Assembly: GCA_903870815.1 (NCBI GenBank)
Contig: CAIQEI010000017.1
Span: 1 to 37,841, forward strand
Reading direction: 5' to 3'
Length of the DNA: 37,841 nucleotides
Source of the DNA: an uncultured Verrucomicrobia subdivision 3 bacterium
GTDB lineage: Bacteria > Verrucomicrobiota > Verrucomicrobiia > Limisphaerales > UBA11358
Of this stretch, positions 1 to 7,022 are shown in pieces. Both the position numbers and the translations under genes were made by a program. Under the pieces are notes generated by a model. The model was not told the DNA's origin. It saw only the letters and a program-made list of their open reading frames with translations, and did no database searches. Within the stretch, counting starts at the first letter, position 1. Each line of letters begins with the position of its first letter.

Positions 1-72
1 GCTTTTTTCACCGCGATCCGCCTCCCGCAGGATGCGAATCTTGTCTTCCGTCGTGTATCGTTTGCCTTTCAT
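1..72 (-). CDS. IS3-family transposase OrfA, N-terminal fragment cut by window edge
   Basis: Reading leftward from the ATG at 72, the 24 codons inside the window give MKGKRYTTEDKIRILREADR and then GEKS. Short Lys/Arg-rich starts of the form 'K-R-Y-T-x-E-x-K-I-x-I-L-x-E' are typical of the helix-turn-helix OrfA of IS3-type elements, which acts with OrfB as a DDE transposase. The rest lies beyond position 1. The leader between 72 and about 138 ends in TG when read on the minus strand, as IS3 termini do. Family assignment rests on this short N-terminus only, so the subgroup cannot be told. Confidence 0.7.
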   Translation of the reverse strand, partial: MKGKRYTTEDKIRILREADRGEKS

Positions 73-138
73 GCGTCTGGTCCTTTCTTGCGTCTCAGAC
101 TAACACATCAGGTGGCCCGAAAAAGTGAAGTCACGTCA
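1..138 (-). mobile_element. End of an IS3-like insertion sequence
   Basis: The OrfA start at 72 is preceded on the minus strand by a 66-base leader that begins TGACGTGACTTCAC at 138. IS3-family ends start with TG and have leaders of about this size. The reading frame of the neighbouring FecR-TPR gene loses family resemblance at this point, which supports the boundary at 138. The other end and any target duplication are outside the window, so the boundary is inferred. Confidence 0.6.
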
Positions 139-1619
139 GGGTCCTTCGGATCGAGCTTCTTCGCCAGCGCCAGTTCCTTCGCCGCATGGGCGTCGTCGCC
201 GCCGGCTAGATACGCCTTACCGAGATAGCTTCGCAGCTCCGCGCGCTGCGGTTCGAGGGCGGCGGCGACGAGCAAGTCTTCGCGGCCGCCCTTCAAATCT
301 CCGGTGCGGATACGGCTAAGGCCGCGCCCGAGCCAGGCGTTGCCCAGCGCGGAATCGGCGGCCAGCGCGGCGTCAAAACTGGCGATGGCCGCGTGCGGAT
401 TATTTTGCGCGGCGAGAACAAACCCTTTCAGCGCGAGCGCCTGCGCGTTGCGCGGCGCGAGCGCGAGGCTTTTATCCAGAGCCGTCATAGTATCTTTCAT
501 CCGGCCAAAACTGAATTCCAGTTCCGCCACGCGTTCCCACGCGAAACCGAAATCCGGGGCGACGACGGTGGCTTGTTGCGCCAGCGGCAGCGCCTTTTGC
601 AGCGAGGTTTCGCGGACGCCGCGCGACTGCTCGAAGTAGGAGGCCGCGAGCAGTTCGGACGTGAGGTGCGGCGCAGCGGTTGTGACCGGCGGCTGACGCT
701 TCACGGCGGCGATGAGCTGGCGCAGCGAGTCGGCGAGCCGCTCGGTTTGTGCGGAAGGTTTCGGCAGCGCGGCCAGCGCGGCTTCGGTCCCGGCCACTTC
801 ACCCACGGACAGCAGCAGCGCGGCGTGGTAAAGGTTCACCGCATCGGAACCGGAATTTTCGGAGGGAAACCTTTTCAGTGCCGCCAGTAGATCGCCGGCG
901 CGATAAGCGGCGAGTGATTCCGCGAGAGTTTTCTGTTCGTCCACCGTGAGCGGGAGTTCATCCGGATCAATCACCGCCGGATAATAAAAGCACCATTGCA
1001 GCAGGTTGTTGGCGATGAAGCCGGCGGTGCGCGTAGGGGCCCGCCCCAATTCGGCGACGGCCTGTTCGCCATTGGTGAGCGACAGCGTGGCCTGGTCGTT
1101 GCCGAATTTTACCTTGCCGTCCACGACGGACAGCGTGGTGGTGTCGGCGTCATTCACGGCGAGGATGAACTCGGTGCCTTCCACACCGGCGACCGCGCCA
1201 CGCGTGATGATGCGAATGCGGCCGGGCTGGTCACGGTGAAAAAACGAAAGCACGCCCCGAATAAGATGCAGGCCGGACAGCGAACCGGGCGCGTCCGGCG
1301 GTAAGATCTCCAGCTCGGTCGAGGCGCCAAAGGGCACGATGCTCCGGTCTGACCAGCGGAGGGCCACGCGGCTGTCGGCGGCGGTGTGAATCCGGTCGAA
1401 CGGCTGGAGCGACTGATGGGTTTTAGCGGGGATCCAGACGGTGCCACCGGCGGGCATGATTTCCACCGAGCCCTGCAATTCGACGATTTGGATGGCGTTG
1501 GTGGCGGGCGAGGGGGCAGGGGACTGGGCAAAAACTTGCGGTATACCAGCCGCGATAAGAACAACCATCGCAGCCTGCAATACACGTTTCCCTTTATTGT
1601 AACACTTCAGACGCAACAC
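108..1619 (-). CDS. FecR-domain and TPR protein, C-terminus replaced by IS sequence
   Basis: This 503-residue protein starts with a signal peptide (residues 1-31, hydrophobic stretch 17-30, cleavage near VFAQ). A FecR-type domain follows at about 43-190, with the characteristic GVEGTEF at 145-151. The segment 230-310 is helical, and about 325-495 holds tetratricopeptide repeats with TPR-like A/L/G spacing. Secreted FecR-TPR proteins probably act as envelope scaffolds; no enzyme activity is suggested. From memory, relatives continue after a 'LDPxDP' motif into several hundred more residues. Here the last nine residues (DVTSLFRAT) and the stop are read from the IS end at 108-138, so the gene appears truncated. 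Start chosen because it gives a full signal peptide. It is divergent from the sigma factor at 1743. Confidence 0.8.
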   Translation of the reverse strand: MLRLKCYNKGKRVLQAAMVVLIAAGIPQVFAQSPAPSPATNAIQIVELQGSVEIMPAGGTVWIPAKTHQSLQPFDRIHTAADSRVALRWSDRSIVPFGASTELEILPPDAPGSLSGLHLIRGVLSFFHRDQPGRIRIITRGAVAGVEGTEFILAVNDADTTTLSVVDGKVKFGNDQATLSLTNGEQAVAELGRAPTRTAGFIANNLLQWCFYYPAVIDPDELPLTVDEQKTLAESLAAYRAGDLLAALKRFPSENSGSDAVNLYHAALLLSVGEVAGTEAALAALPKPSAQTERLADSLRQLIAAVKRQPPVTTAAPHLTSELLAASYFEQSRGVRETSLQKALPLAQQATVVAPDFGFAWERVAELEFSFGRMKDTMTALDKSLALAPRNAQALALKGFVLAAQNNPHAAIASFDAALAADSALGNAWLGRGLSRIRTGDLKGGREDLLVAAALEPQRAELRSYLGKAYLAGGDDAHAAKELALAKKLDPKDPDVTSLFRAT

Positions 1620-1742
1620 AATCGCCTAAAATCAATACCCACCCATGAAGTTCTAAAAAAAACATAATCTTCGAGTTTTTACAATTTTTTTCAGAAATGA
1701 TTTAATTTGCCAACCTTCGCGCAAAACTCCATTACTGCTGGC

Positions 1743-2384
1743 ATGGAAGAGGGGCAAGAGGAATTAATTCCAACGCGGGCCACACTGCTGCATCGACTGA
1801 AAGACTGGCAGGATCAGGCGAGCTGGCAGGTTTTTTTCGACACCTACTGGAAACTCATCTACAGCGTGGCGCTAAAAGGCGGGTTGACCAATGCGGAGGC
1901 GGAAGACGTGGTGCAACAAACCATGATCTCCGTGGCCAAGCACATGCCTGGTTTCAAATATGATCCGGCGCTGGGCAGCTTCAAGGCGTGGCTGCTGAAC
2001 ATGACCCGCTGGCGCATGGCCGACCAACTGCGCAAGCGGCAGCCGCGGCTGGTCGAATATCAGGAATTCCCACCGGACCAGGAGCTATGCCTGGCCGAAG
2101 GGGAGCGGGCGATCCCGGCGTCCGCCCAGGTTGAACCGGACCTGGAAAAGCTGTGGGACGAGGAATGGGAAAAGAATCTGCTCGCCGCCGCCATCGCCAA
2201 AGCCCGGCGCCGGCTGGACCCGAACCAATACCAGGTTTTTGACTGCTATGTGAACAAGGACTGGCCACCGGAGCGCGTCGCCAAAGCATTTGGCATTTCG
2301 GTGAACCAGGTTTATCTGGCCAAACATCGGGTGACCGGGTTGATCAAAGAGGAAGCCGAGCGGCTGCAAAAAGAAGTCGTCTGA
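1743..2384 (+). CDS. ECF-like RNA polymerase sigma factor, verrucomicrobial/planctomycete type
   Basis: A 213-residue sigma-70 family protein. Near its N-terminus it has the segment SWQVFFDTYWKLIYSVALKG, then a region-2 core with DVVQQTMISVAKHMP, GSFKAWLLNMTRWRMADQLRKR (DNA melting and -10 recognition), and a C-terminal region 4 helix-turn-helix around PPERVAKAFGISVNQVYLAKHRV. This form, lacking sigma regions 1 and 3, is abundant in Verrucomicrobia and Planctomycetes, where it is often beside a Ser/Thr kinase; none is seen here. ATG 1743 is preferred because family members start a few residues before TRxxLLxRL; an in-frame TTG at 1707 would add 12 residues. An AT-rich divergent promoter region (1620-1742) is shared with the FecR-TPR gene. 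Confidence 0.85.
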   Translation: MEEGQEELIPTRATLLHRLKDWQDQASWQVFFDTYWKLIYSVALKGGLTNAEAEDVVQQTMISVAKHMPGFKYDPALGSFKAWLLNMTRWRMADQLRKRQPRLVEYQEFPPDQELCLAEGERAIPASAQVEPDLEKLWDEEWEKNLLAAAIAKARRRLDPNQYQVFDCYVNKDWPPERVAKAFGISVNQVYLAKHRVTGLIKEEAERLQKEVV

Positions 2385-2769
2385 TTCATCGGTGGGATTC
2401 CGCAGTGGAGTTCATCTAGAATGATTCCCCCTCGCGACGGCGAACCGCCGGTTTCCATTCGCCGGGACGCGGCACCGAGGGCGCAAAATTCATTGATTTT
2501 CGGGCCAATTCCCCCCCCTTACAGATCGGCTCTAATAACCCGCCAAGTGGCGTTAGCCGGGTTCAATTTCCGACGTCCGCAAAATTTCTGAAAATAATTT
2601 GAAAGATTGGGATGGTTTGCCCGTATTGAAAGTGAGCGGCAAAATGGCCAACGGATTGGGGATAAAAGGGCGTTCGGCCAGCCGCTCCAGTCAACTCCGC
2701 CTTCGGGGGACGTTATTATGACGTGGGAAAATGGGGGTGGGCGGAGGCGGAGTTGATTCATTTACAAAC
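2385..2769. other. Intergenic stretch of about 385 bases without a convincing gene
   Basis: Between the sigma factor and the small gene at 2770. A short open frame 2421-2591 (+) is proline/arginine-rich and matches nothing I know. A run of eight C lies at 2511-2518. The right end carries a 12-bp inverted repeat listed separately. In related genomes a kinase gene often follows this sigma type, but I see no kinase motif here. Confidence 0.6.
2691..2756 (+). promoter_or_regulatory. Stem-loop ahead of the 2770 gene, possible cis-regulatory element
   Basis: TCAACTCCGCCT (2691-2702) and AGGCGGAGTTGA (2745-2756) are perfect 12-bp inverted repeats separated by 42 bases. The second arm ends 13 bases before the ATG at 2770. 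The loop holds a second small dyad (ACGT-tattatg-ACGT). It could be an operator or an RNA structure gating translation; the sequence does not say which. Confidence 0.45.
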
Positions 2770-3141
2770 ATGCAAGCCAATGGGCAAATTCTAACGATCG
2801 AAGACCGGCTGACCGCGCGCGGGCCGCGCGGCGAGCATTTATCCCTGCTCTCCGGCCAAGAGACTTTGGAGGAACTCCGGTATCTGATCATCCAGCTTTC
2901 CACCCGTTGTCGGGATCAACCGAATCAACCGCAATGTCCGTTTCGTTTATTGTCCAGTCTCAGTTATGCCGCGATGACCAGCATGGTCAAGGACCTGCCC
3001 CGCATTACGTGCCTTGATTTATTCCAGATGGAACTGGAATGCAGATCCCAACCGGATTCGGCGTGTTCATTAATCTGCAAAAACGGGCCCGGATATCCAT
3101 CCAGTTTACCAACCATCAATAGAAATGAACCCGGGCAATGA
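2770..3141 (+). CDS. Hypothetical protein with six cysteines, first gene of a three-gene cluster
   Basis: A 123-residue soluble protein I do not recognise. It has an acidic and basic N-terminal half, then six cysteines (in CRDQ, QCPF, ITCLDL, LECRSQ, ACSL and ICKN) and no signal peptide or membrane segment. The cysteine spacing does not match a zinc finger or ferredoxin pattern that I know. ATG 2770 is chosen over an upstream ATG at 2731, because 2731 falls inside the loop of the inverted repeat and would add a glycine-rich low-complexity leader. The stop TGA overlaps the next gene's ATG (ATGA at 3138-3141), which argues for co-translation with it. Coding status is moderately supported by that overlap. 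Confidence 0.55.
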   Translation: MQANGQILTIEDRLTARGPRGEHLSLLSGQETLEELRYLIIQLSTRCRDQPNQPQCPFRLLSSLSYAAMTSMVKDLPRITCLDLFQMELECRSQPDSACSLICKNGPGYPSSLPTINRNEPGQ

Positions 3142-3263
3142 ACAAGCGGCCGAAACGGGAACTTTCCCTGCACCAGAAACAAATGCGGTTCTTCACCGGT
3201 TTTTTCGGCGTGTTGGTGGTGTTGTTGGCGGTTTTTCTGTTATGGCTGTTGAATCGCCCCTAG
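3138..3263 (+). CDS. Small single-pass membrane protein (41 residues)
   Basis: ATG at 3138 overlaps the previous stop by four bases (ATGA). The product has a basic, soluble N-terminus (MNKRPKRELSLHQKQ), then one strongly hydrophobic helix at about residues 17-37 (FFTGFFGVLVVLLAVFLLWL), ending LNRP. The positive-inside rule puts the N-terminus in the cytoplasm. Function unknown. The overlap with the upstream frame and the 37-base gap to the next membrane gene suggest one operon. Confidence 0.55.
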   Translation: MNKRPKRELSLHQKQMRFFTGFFGVLVVLLAVFLLWLLNRP

Positions 3264-3300
3264 CGCCGCCGGGGAAAAATTCCGATCCCTTCAGAATCGC

Positions 3301-3651
3301 ATGAGAAGAACGGAGTTTTTAAAGTTCACCAGCATTTTATTGTTGGCCGGAATTTCACTGATCAGCATCGTCTTGCTGGTTCCCAACGCCGCCGGAGATC
3401 CGGCTCAGGGCTGTTTTATCAAAATCGCCGTGGCGCACTCATGGGGGAGGCTATTCGACCCGACCGCAGCCTGGTGCAGCCTCAAGCTCATCCTATTCAG
3501 CCTCGGCCTTTTTTTGGTCATTGAAACCTTGGGGACCATTCTGTGGGCGTTACAGCATAGGAATTCCGCCTGGGTCATTTACTCGCTGCACGTCGTGCCT
3601 TGCTTCGGGGTGCTTTTGGGCGGTTATTGTTTGCTCAAAGCATTGGTCTGA
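3301..3651 (+). CDS. Hypothetical multi-pass membrane protein (116 residues)
   Basis: The protein has a basic start (MRRTEFLKF) and about three hydrophobic segments: about residues 10-28, 60-82 and 90-114. The first is followed by a loop with a DPAQGC motif, and the loop between the first two helices holds AHSWGRLFDPTAAWC. Cysteines sit at about 38, 60 and 99. No family recognised. It is the third gene of the 2770-3651 cluster, and together they look like a small membrane-associated unit of unknown role downstream of a sigma factor. Confidence 0.6.
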   Translation: MRRTEFLKFTSILLLAGISLISIVLLVPNAAGDPAQGCFIKIAVAHSWGRLFDPTAAWCSLKLILFSLGLFLVIETLGTILWALQHRNSAWVIYSLHVVPCFGVLLGGYCLLKALV

Positions 3652-3686
3652 CCTCGTCCCCCCATTTCCCGGCTACTCCGGCAACA

Positions 3687-3857
3687 ATTGAGACTAGCAT
3701 AATACGGTGACGGAGCACGGCGTTTACGCCGCTTCAACGACCAGAAACACAAATTAGGTGGAAAGCCCAGCCCGCCGGCATTTTTCACACTGAAGCGGCG
3801 TAAACGCCGCGCTCCGCTCGCGTTAAATTCATGTCACTATATTTTGCAAGTCTCAAT
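3687..3857. repeat. MITE-like palindromic element upstream of the rpoE-type gene
   Basis: The outer inverted arms are 3687-3710 (ATTGAGACT...GTGA) and 3834-3857, matching at 20 of 24 positions. The inner arms are 3711-3736 and 3791-3816 (26 bp, one mismatch), each holding the hairpin CGGCG-ttta/taaa-CGCCG. The right side has 17 extra bases between its inner and outer arms. The spacer 3737-3790 encodes nothing. The size (171 bp) and nested inverted repeats are those of a non-autonomous MITE or REP-type element. No clear target duplication is visible. Confidence 0.7.
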
Positions 3858-3918
3858 AAGAGGCGGGAGCCAACCGAAACCTTGTCGCCGCCCGCGCTTG
3901 CATTAAACTGGGGCGACG

Positions 3919-4521
3919 ATGCCCGACCCAGTGGATCCCGATGCCATGCTGATGCTGCGCGTAAAGCGCGGCGACCGCGCGGCGTTTGCGGAACTGGTCG
4001 AAAAATACCGGCAGCCACTCTTTAATTTCGTTTTCCGCACGCTCCGCGACGAGACCGAGACCGACGACGTCGCCCAAAACACATTTTTGCAGGTCTGGAA
4101 ATCCCGCGCCCGCTATCAGCGTACCGCCAAGTTTTCCACCTGGCTCTTCACCATCGCCCGCAACCTATGCCTGAATGAAATCCGGCGCCGATCCCGGCAT
4201 CCCGCCGAATCGCTGGAGGAAACCCACGCCGAACACGACGACCAGCCGCAGCGGCAATACGTGGACAAAAAGGTTTTGCTGCCGACGGAAAATGTTTTGC
4301 ACGGCGAGCTGGCCCGGAAAATCGAGGAGGCGCTTGATGAGCTGCCGGAAAACCAGCGCACCGCCATCCTGCTTTGCCAGCAGGACGAGGTAAGCTACGA
4401 GGAAATTGCCGAGATTCTGGACTGCTCGCTGTCGGCCACCAAATCGCTGATCCATCGCGGCCGCGAAACGCTCAAGGAAAAACTCAAGCCCTATCTCCAA
4501 ACCGGCGAATGGACGAAGTAA
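3919..4521 (+). CDS. RNA polymerase sigma factor, RpoE-like ECF
   Basis: A 200-residue ECF sigma factor. Region 2 spans roughly residues 14-85 (FAELVEKYRQPLFNFVFR, DDVAQNTFLQVWKS, FSTWLFTIARNLCLNEIRRR). Region 4 is at about 130-190 (LDELPENQRTAILLCQ, SYEEIAEILDCSLSATKSLIHRGRETLKEKL), the -35-binding helix-turn-helix. It directs RNA polymerase to a specific promoter set. No zinc-finger anti-sigma gene follows; the next gene (4610) encodes a polytopic membrane protein that could serve that purpose, but this is speculation. The ATG lies 61 bases after a MITE-like element, which may influence expression. Confidence 0.9.
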   Translation: MPDPVDPDAMLMLRVKRGDRAAFAELVEKYRQPLFNFVFRTLRDETETDDVAQNTFLQVWKSRARYQRTAKFSTWLFTIARNLCLNEIRRRSRHPAESLEETHAEHDDQPQRQYVDKKVLLPTENVLHGELARKIEEALDELPENQRTAILLCQQDEVSYEEIAEILDCSLSATKSLIHRGRETLKEKLKPYLQTGEWTK

Positions 4522-4609
4522 TCTGAAAATCGCGGCTGATCGCAATTTCGCCGGCGGCAAGTGTTGAATTTGTTTTTCCAAACGCGGATCTTCCCGCATC
4601 ATTTCCCCG

Positions 4610-5287
4610 ATGACGCCGCCCAATCCGCAACTGCTCCGCTCGCTCGGCAAACTGGCGCGCGGGCTTTCGGCCTTGTTCTGGGGGCTGCCCGCCACGCTGC
4701 TCATCGGGGCGGAGACCGCGCGGGCCGACTGGCTGAAGCCGCTGGGTTTTCTGCCTGCGCTCGCCGTCAGTGCGCTGCTGGTCTATGGCCTGTGGCAGAT
4801 GGCGGATTTCCAACGGCAGGAACGCCCGTGGCGGCACGCGCTCGATCGCACGCTGTTGCTCGCCGTCGTCATCCTCGGCCTGTGCCCGTTCATCTACTGG
4901 CACAACAAGCTGCCGGAACAGGCGTTCTTTGCCGATGCCGTGCTGGTGCTGGAGCTCGCCGCGGTGCTGTTCCTGTTCAATTTGAACCTCGTGCTGCGGC
5001 GGTTGGCCGCGATGCTGCCGGACGAGACGCTGCGGAGCGAAACCCGCCAGTTCACCGCCTTCAACCGCTGGCTGCTGGTGGGGCTGCTCTTTTTAGCAAT
5101 CGTCATCGCCGCGCTGGTTCAACTGCCCCATCCCTCGCCGCCCATCGGCAAGGTTTTGATTTGGATCAACCGCGCGAGCAACCTGCTGCTGATATTTTTC
5201 ATCCTCCTGCCGCTGGCCATGACGATGGCGTTGATCTGGAAAACCAAGGAAGTGATACTCGACGCCGTCTTTGGCGCGCGGAACTGA
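4610..5287 (+). CDS. Hypothetical polytopic membrane protein (225 residues)
   Basis: About six hydrophobic segments (roughly residues 20-38, 44-63, 82-100, 108-127, 150-168 and 184-210) with a basic N-terminus (QLLRSLGKLARG). Between helices 4 and 5 is a cytoplasmic-looking stretch (RRLAAMLPDETLRSETRQFTAF). I recognise no named family. It lies 88 bases after the ECF sigma gene on the same strand, so co-transcription is likely and a regulatory partnership possible. The ATG at 4610 is the first that gives a balanced N-terminus before the first helix. Confidence 0.65.
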   Translation: MTPPNPQLLRSLGKLARGLSALFWGLPATLLIGAETARADWLKPLGFLPALAVSALLVYGLWQMADFQRQERPWRHALDRTLLLAVVILGLCPFIYWHNKLPEQAFFADAVLVLELAAVLFLFNLNLVLRRLAAMLPDETLRSETRQFTAFNRWLLVGLLFLAIVIAALVQLPHPSPPIGKVLIWINRASNLLLIFFILLPLAMTMALIWKTKEVILDAVFGARN

Positions 5288-5385
5288 AAGGTTTTCCAGC
5301 GAAGGATTTGGTGCATTCCACCAAATATATAGCGATGCGCTGCTGGTCCTGATGGGCCCGGCGCCAAATCTTTTCGGTCAAGGCG

Positions 5386-5841
5386 CTATTTTTCCGGCGG
5401 CACCGCTTCCAATTCCAGCTTGAGCGCATGCAGGGAAAGGTTGATGTCGCCCATGAACGCGACCAGCGAAACGCAGAGCGAAAGCAGGCAGGCAACAAAA
5501 ATCACGCCCAGCGGCCAGCCCTGATGCCATTGCAGCCAGGCCGAGACAAACACCGTCACCACCAGCACCGCCGCCAGCAGCGCGCTCGTCACGGAGAATA
5601 AAATTGCGAGCCGGATGATTCGGGCGCGGCGGTAAATGATGTCCACCTGCGCCTGCGTCTGCGACCGCTCGCGGCCGGTTTGGGCGGCGAGCTCATTGGT
5701 CATCTGCCGGGCGCGGTCAATCGCGCGGCCCAGCCGGTTGGTCATGGTCAGGAGCAACAGGCCGACGCCGGAGATCAGGATGACCGGGCCGACGGCGTCC
5801 CGGAGCTGCGGGATGATTTGTTCAAGCGAGGTGATGGGCAT
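5386..5841 (-). CDS. DUF2721 family membrane protein
   Basis: A 151-residue protein with three hydrophobic segments: about residues 17-31 ([16 protein letters not shown]), 74-100 and 109-130. Between the first two is a charged helix with [17 protein letters not shown] and later [14 protein letters not shown]. The 'NRxxRxIDRxR' helix after the first transmembrane segment is the hallmark of DUF2721, small bacterial membrane proteins of unknown function. The ATG at 5841 (MPITSLEQI) matches the usual start; a longer frame back to 5907 adds an unlikely leader. It is convergent with the 4610 gene and divergent from lpxD. Confidence 0.8.
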   Translation of the reverse strand: MPITSLEQIIPQLRDAVGPVILISGVGLLLLTMTNRLGRAIDRARQMTNELAAQTGRERSQTQAQVDIIYRRARIIRLAILFSVTSALLAAVLVVTVFVSAWLQWHQGWPLGVIFVACLLSLCVSLVAFMGDINLSLHALKLELEAVPPEK

Positions 5842-5953
5842 AAATTGCAGAGACAGTTTAATCGCACCGGACCAACAATCAACAGCCACAAATTGCCGAC
5901 CCCTCACCGGAAATTGCGGCGGCGGCGAATGCCCGGGCCGTCAAAGTTGGGGA

Positions 5954-5981
5954 TTGAACAGATTCTGCGCGGCTTTATAGT
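5954..5981 (+). promoter_or_regulatory. Candidate sigma-70-type promoter of lpxD
   Basis: TTGAAC (5954-5959) and TATAGT (5976-5981) are separated by 16 bases and end 19 bases before the lpxD ATG. The -10 box matches the consensus at five of six positions. Confidence 0.5.
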
Positions 5982-6000
5982 GAGCCGGACAATTCAAGTC

Positions 6001-7017
6001 ATGACCTTCACCACTGCTGAAATCGCCAAACTGCTCGCCGGGGAAGTTCTCGGCGACGCCACCGTCACGCTCACCGGCTTTGCCGCCGCCGACCAGGCCA
6101 AAGCCGGCGACCTCACGTTTGCCGATACCGCCGAATACTTTGCCGCCGCCGAAAGCAGCGCCGCCGCCGCCATCATCGCCGGGAAAAATTCGAGCTCGAC
6201 GACCAAGATTGTCATCCGGGTGGAAAACCCGCGCCTGGCATTCGCCAAGGCGCTCGCGGCGTTTTTTCCCGAGCCGAAATTTGCCGCCGGAATTCATCCA
6301 TCCGCCGTCATCGCCGCGTCCGCGCAGGTGGACCCTTCCGCGCACATCGGTCCGCATTGCACGATTTGCGAAGGGGTGAAGATTGGTGCCAAGGTTGTTT
6401 TGCAGTCCGGCAATTCCATCGGCGACGATTCCGTGGTGGGCGACGAGACCCATCTGTTTCCGAACGTCACGATTTATCCGCGCACGCAAATCGGCCGGCG
6501 CGTCCGCATCCACGCCAACTCGGTGATTGGTTCGGACGGTTTTGGATACGTATTTGATTCCGGCTTTCACCGCAAAGTTCCGCAGATCGGCAAGGTCGTC
6601 ATCGGCGACGATGTGGAGATCGGTTCCAACAGCTCCGTGGACCGCGGTGCGCTCGGCTCAACTGTCATTGGCAAGGGCACGAAAATCGACAACCTCGTGC
6701 AGATCGGCCACAACGTGGAGATCGGCGAATACTCCATCCTGTGCGCGCAGGTCGGCATCGCCGGCAGCGCTAAGCTGGGAAAATATTGCGTGCTCGCCGG
6801 CCAGGTGGGCATAGCCGGGCATCTGAAAATCGGCAACCAGGTGACCATTGGCTCCAAGTCCGGCGTGATGCACAACATACCCGACGGCGAGAAATGGCTG
6901 GGCATTCCCGCGCAGCCGGACCGGCAGGCCAAACGCATGATGATTGCCATGCAGCGCGTCCCGGATTTGCTGAAAAAAATCGCCGCGTGGGAGAAGAAAT
7001 TGGGCGGAACCGAGTAA
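6001..7017 (+). CDS. lpxD: UDP-3-O-acylglucosamine N-acyltransferase
   Basis: LpxD adds the second hydroxyacyl chain from acyl-ACP to UDP-3-O-acylglucosamine in lipid A synthesis, in the cytoplasm. The 338 residues match the usual family length. An N-terminal uridine-binding domain (1-95, with [13 protein letters not shown] and [10 protein letters not shown]) is followed by a left-handed beta-helix of hexapeptide repeats (about 100-295). Seen are GSDGFGY at 178-183, the catalytic-site His237 in QIGHNVEIG, and a C-terminal helix (305-335). ATG 6001 starts right at the conserved N-terminus and follows a plausible promoter; upstream in-frame codons belong to the DUF2721 antisense. It shows that the organism makes a Gram-negative lipid A. 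An AraC-type regulator begins five bases after the stop. Confidence 0.95.
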   Translation: MTFTTAEIAKLLAGEVLGDATVTLTGFAAADQAKAGDLTFADTAEYFAAAESSAAAAIIAGKNSSSTTKIVIRVENPRLAFAKALAAFFPEPKFAAGIHPSAVIAASAQVDPSAHIGPHCTICEGVKIGAKVVLQSGNSIGDDSVVGDETHLFPNVTIYPRTQIGRRVRIHANSVIGSDGFGYVFDSGFHRKVPQIGKVVIGDDVEIGSNSSVDRGALGSTVIGKGTKIDNLVQIGHNVEIGEYSILCAQVGIAGSAKLGKYCVLAGQVGIAGHLKIGNQVTIGSKSGVMHNIPDGEKWLGIPAQPDRQAKRMMIAMQRVPDLLKKIAAWEKKLGGTE

Positions 7018-7022
7018 ATTCC

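Noticed and set aside
2421-2591. Short proline/arginine-rich frame after the sigma factor
   Set aside because: Only 56 codons, no family resemblance and a C8 run inside; a kinase start was considered but no kinase motif follows.
5680-6000. Extended lpxD frame upstream of 6001
   Set aside because: It lies opposite the DUF2721 gene and the lpxD family start matches the ATG at 6001; a promoter candidate lies between.
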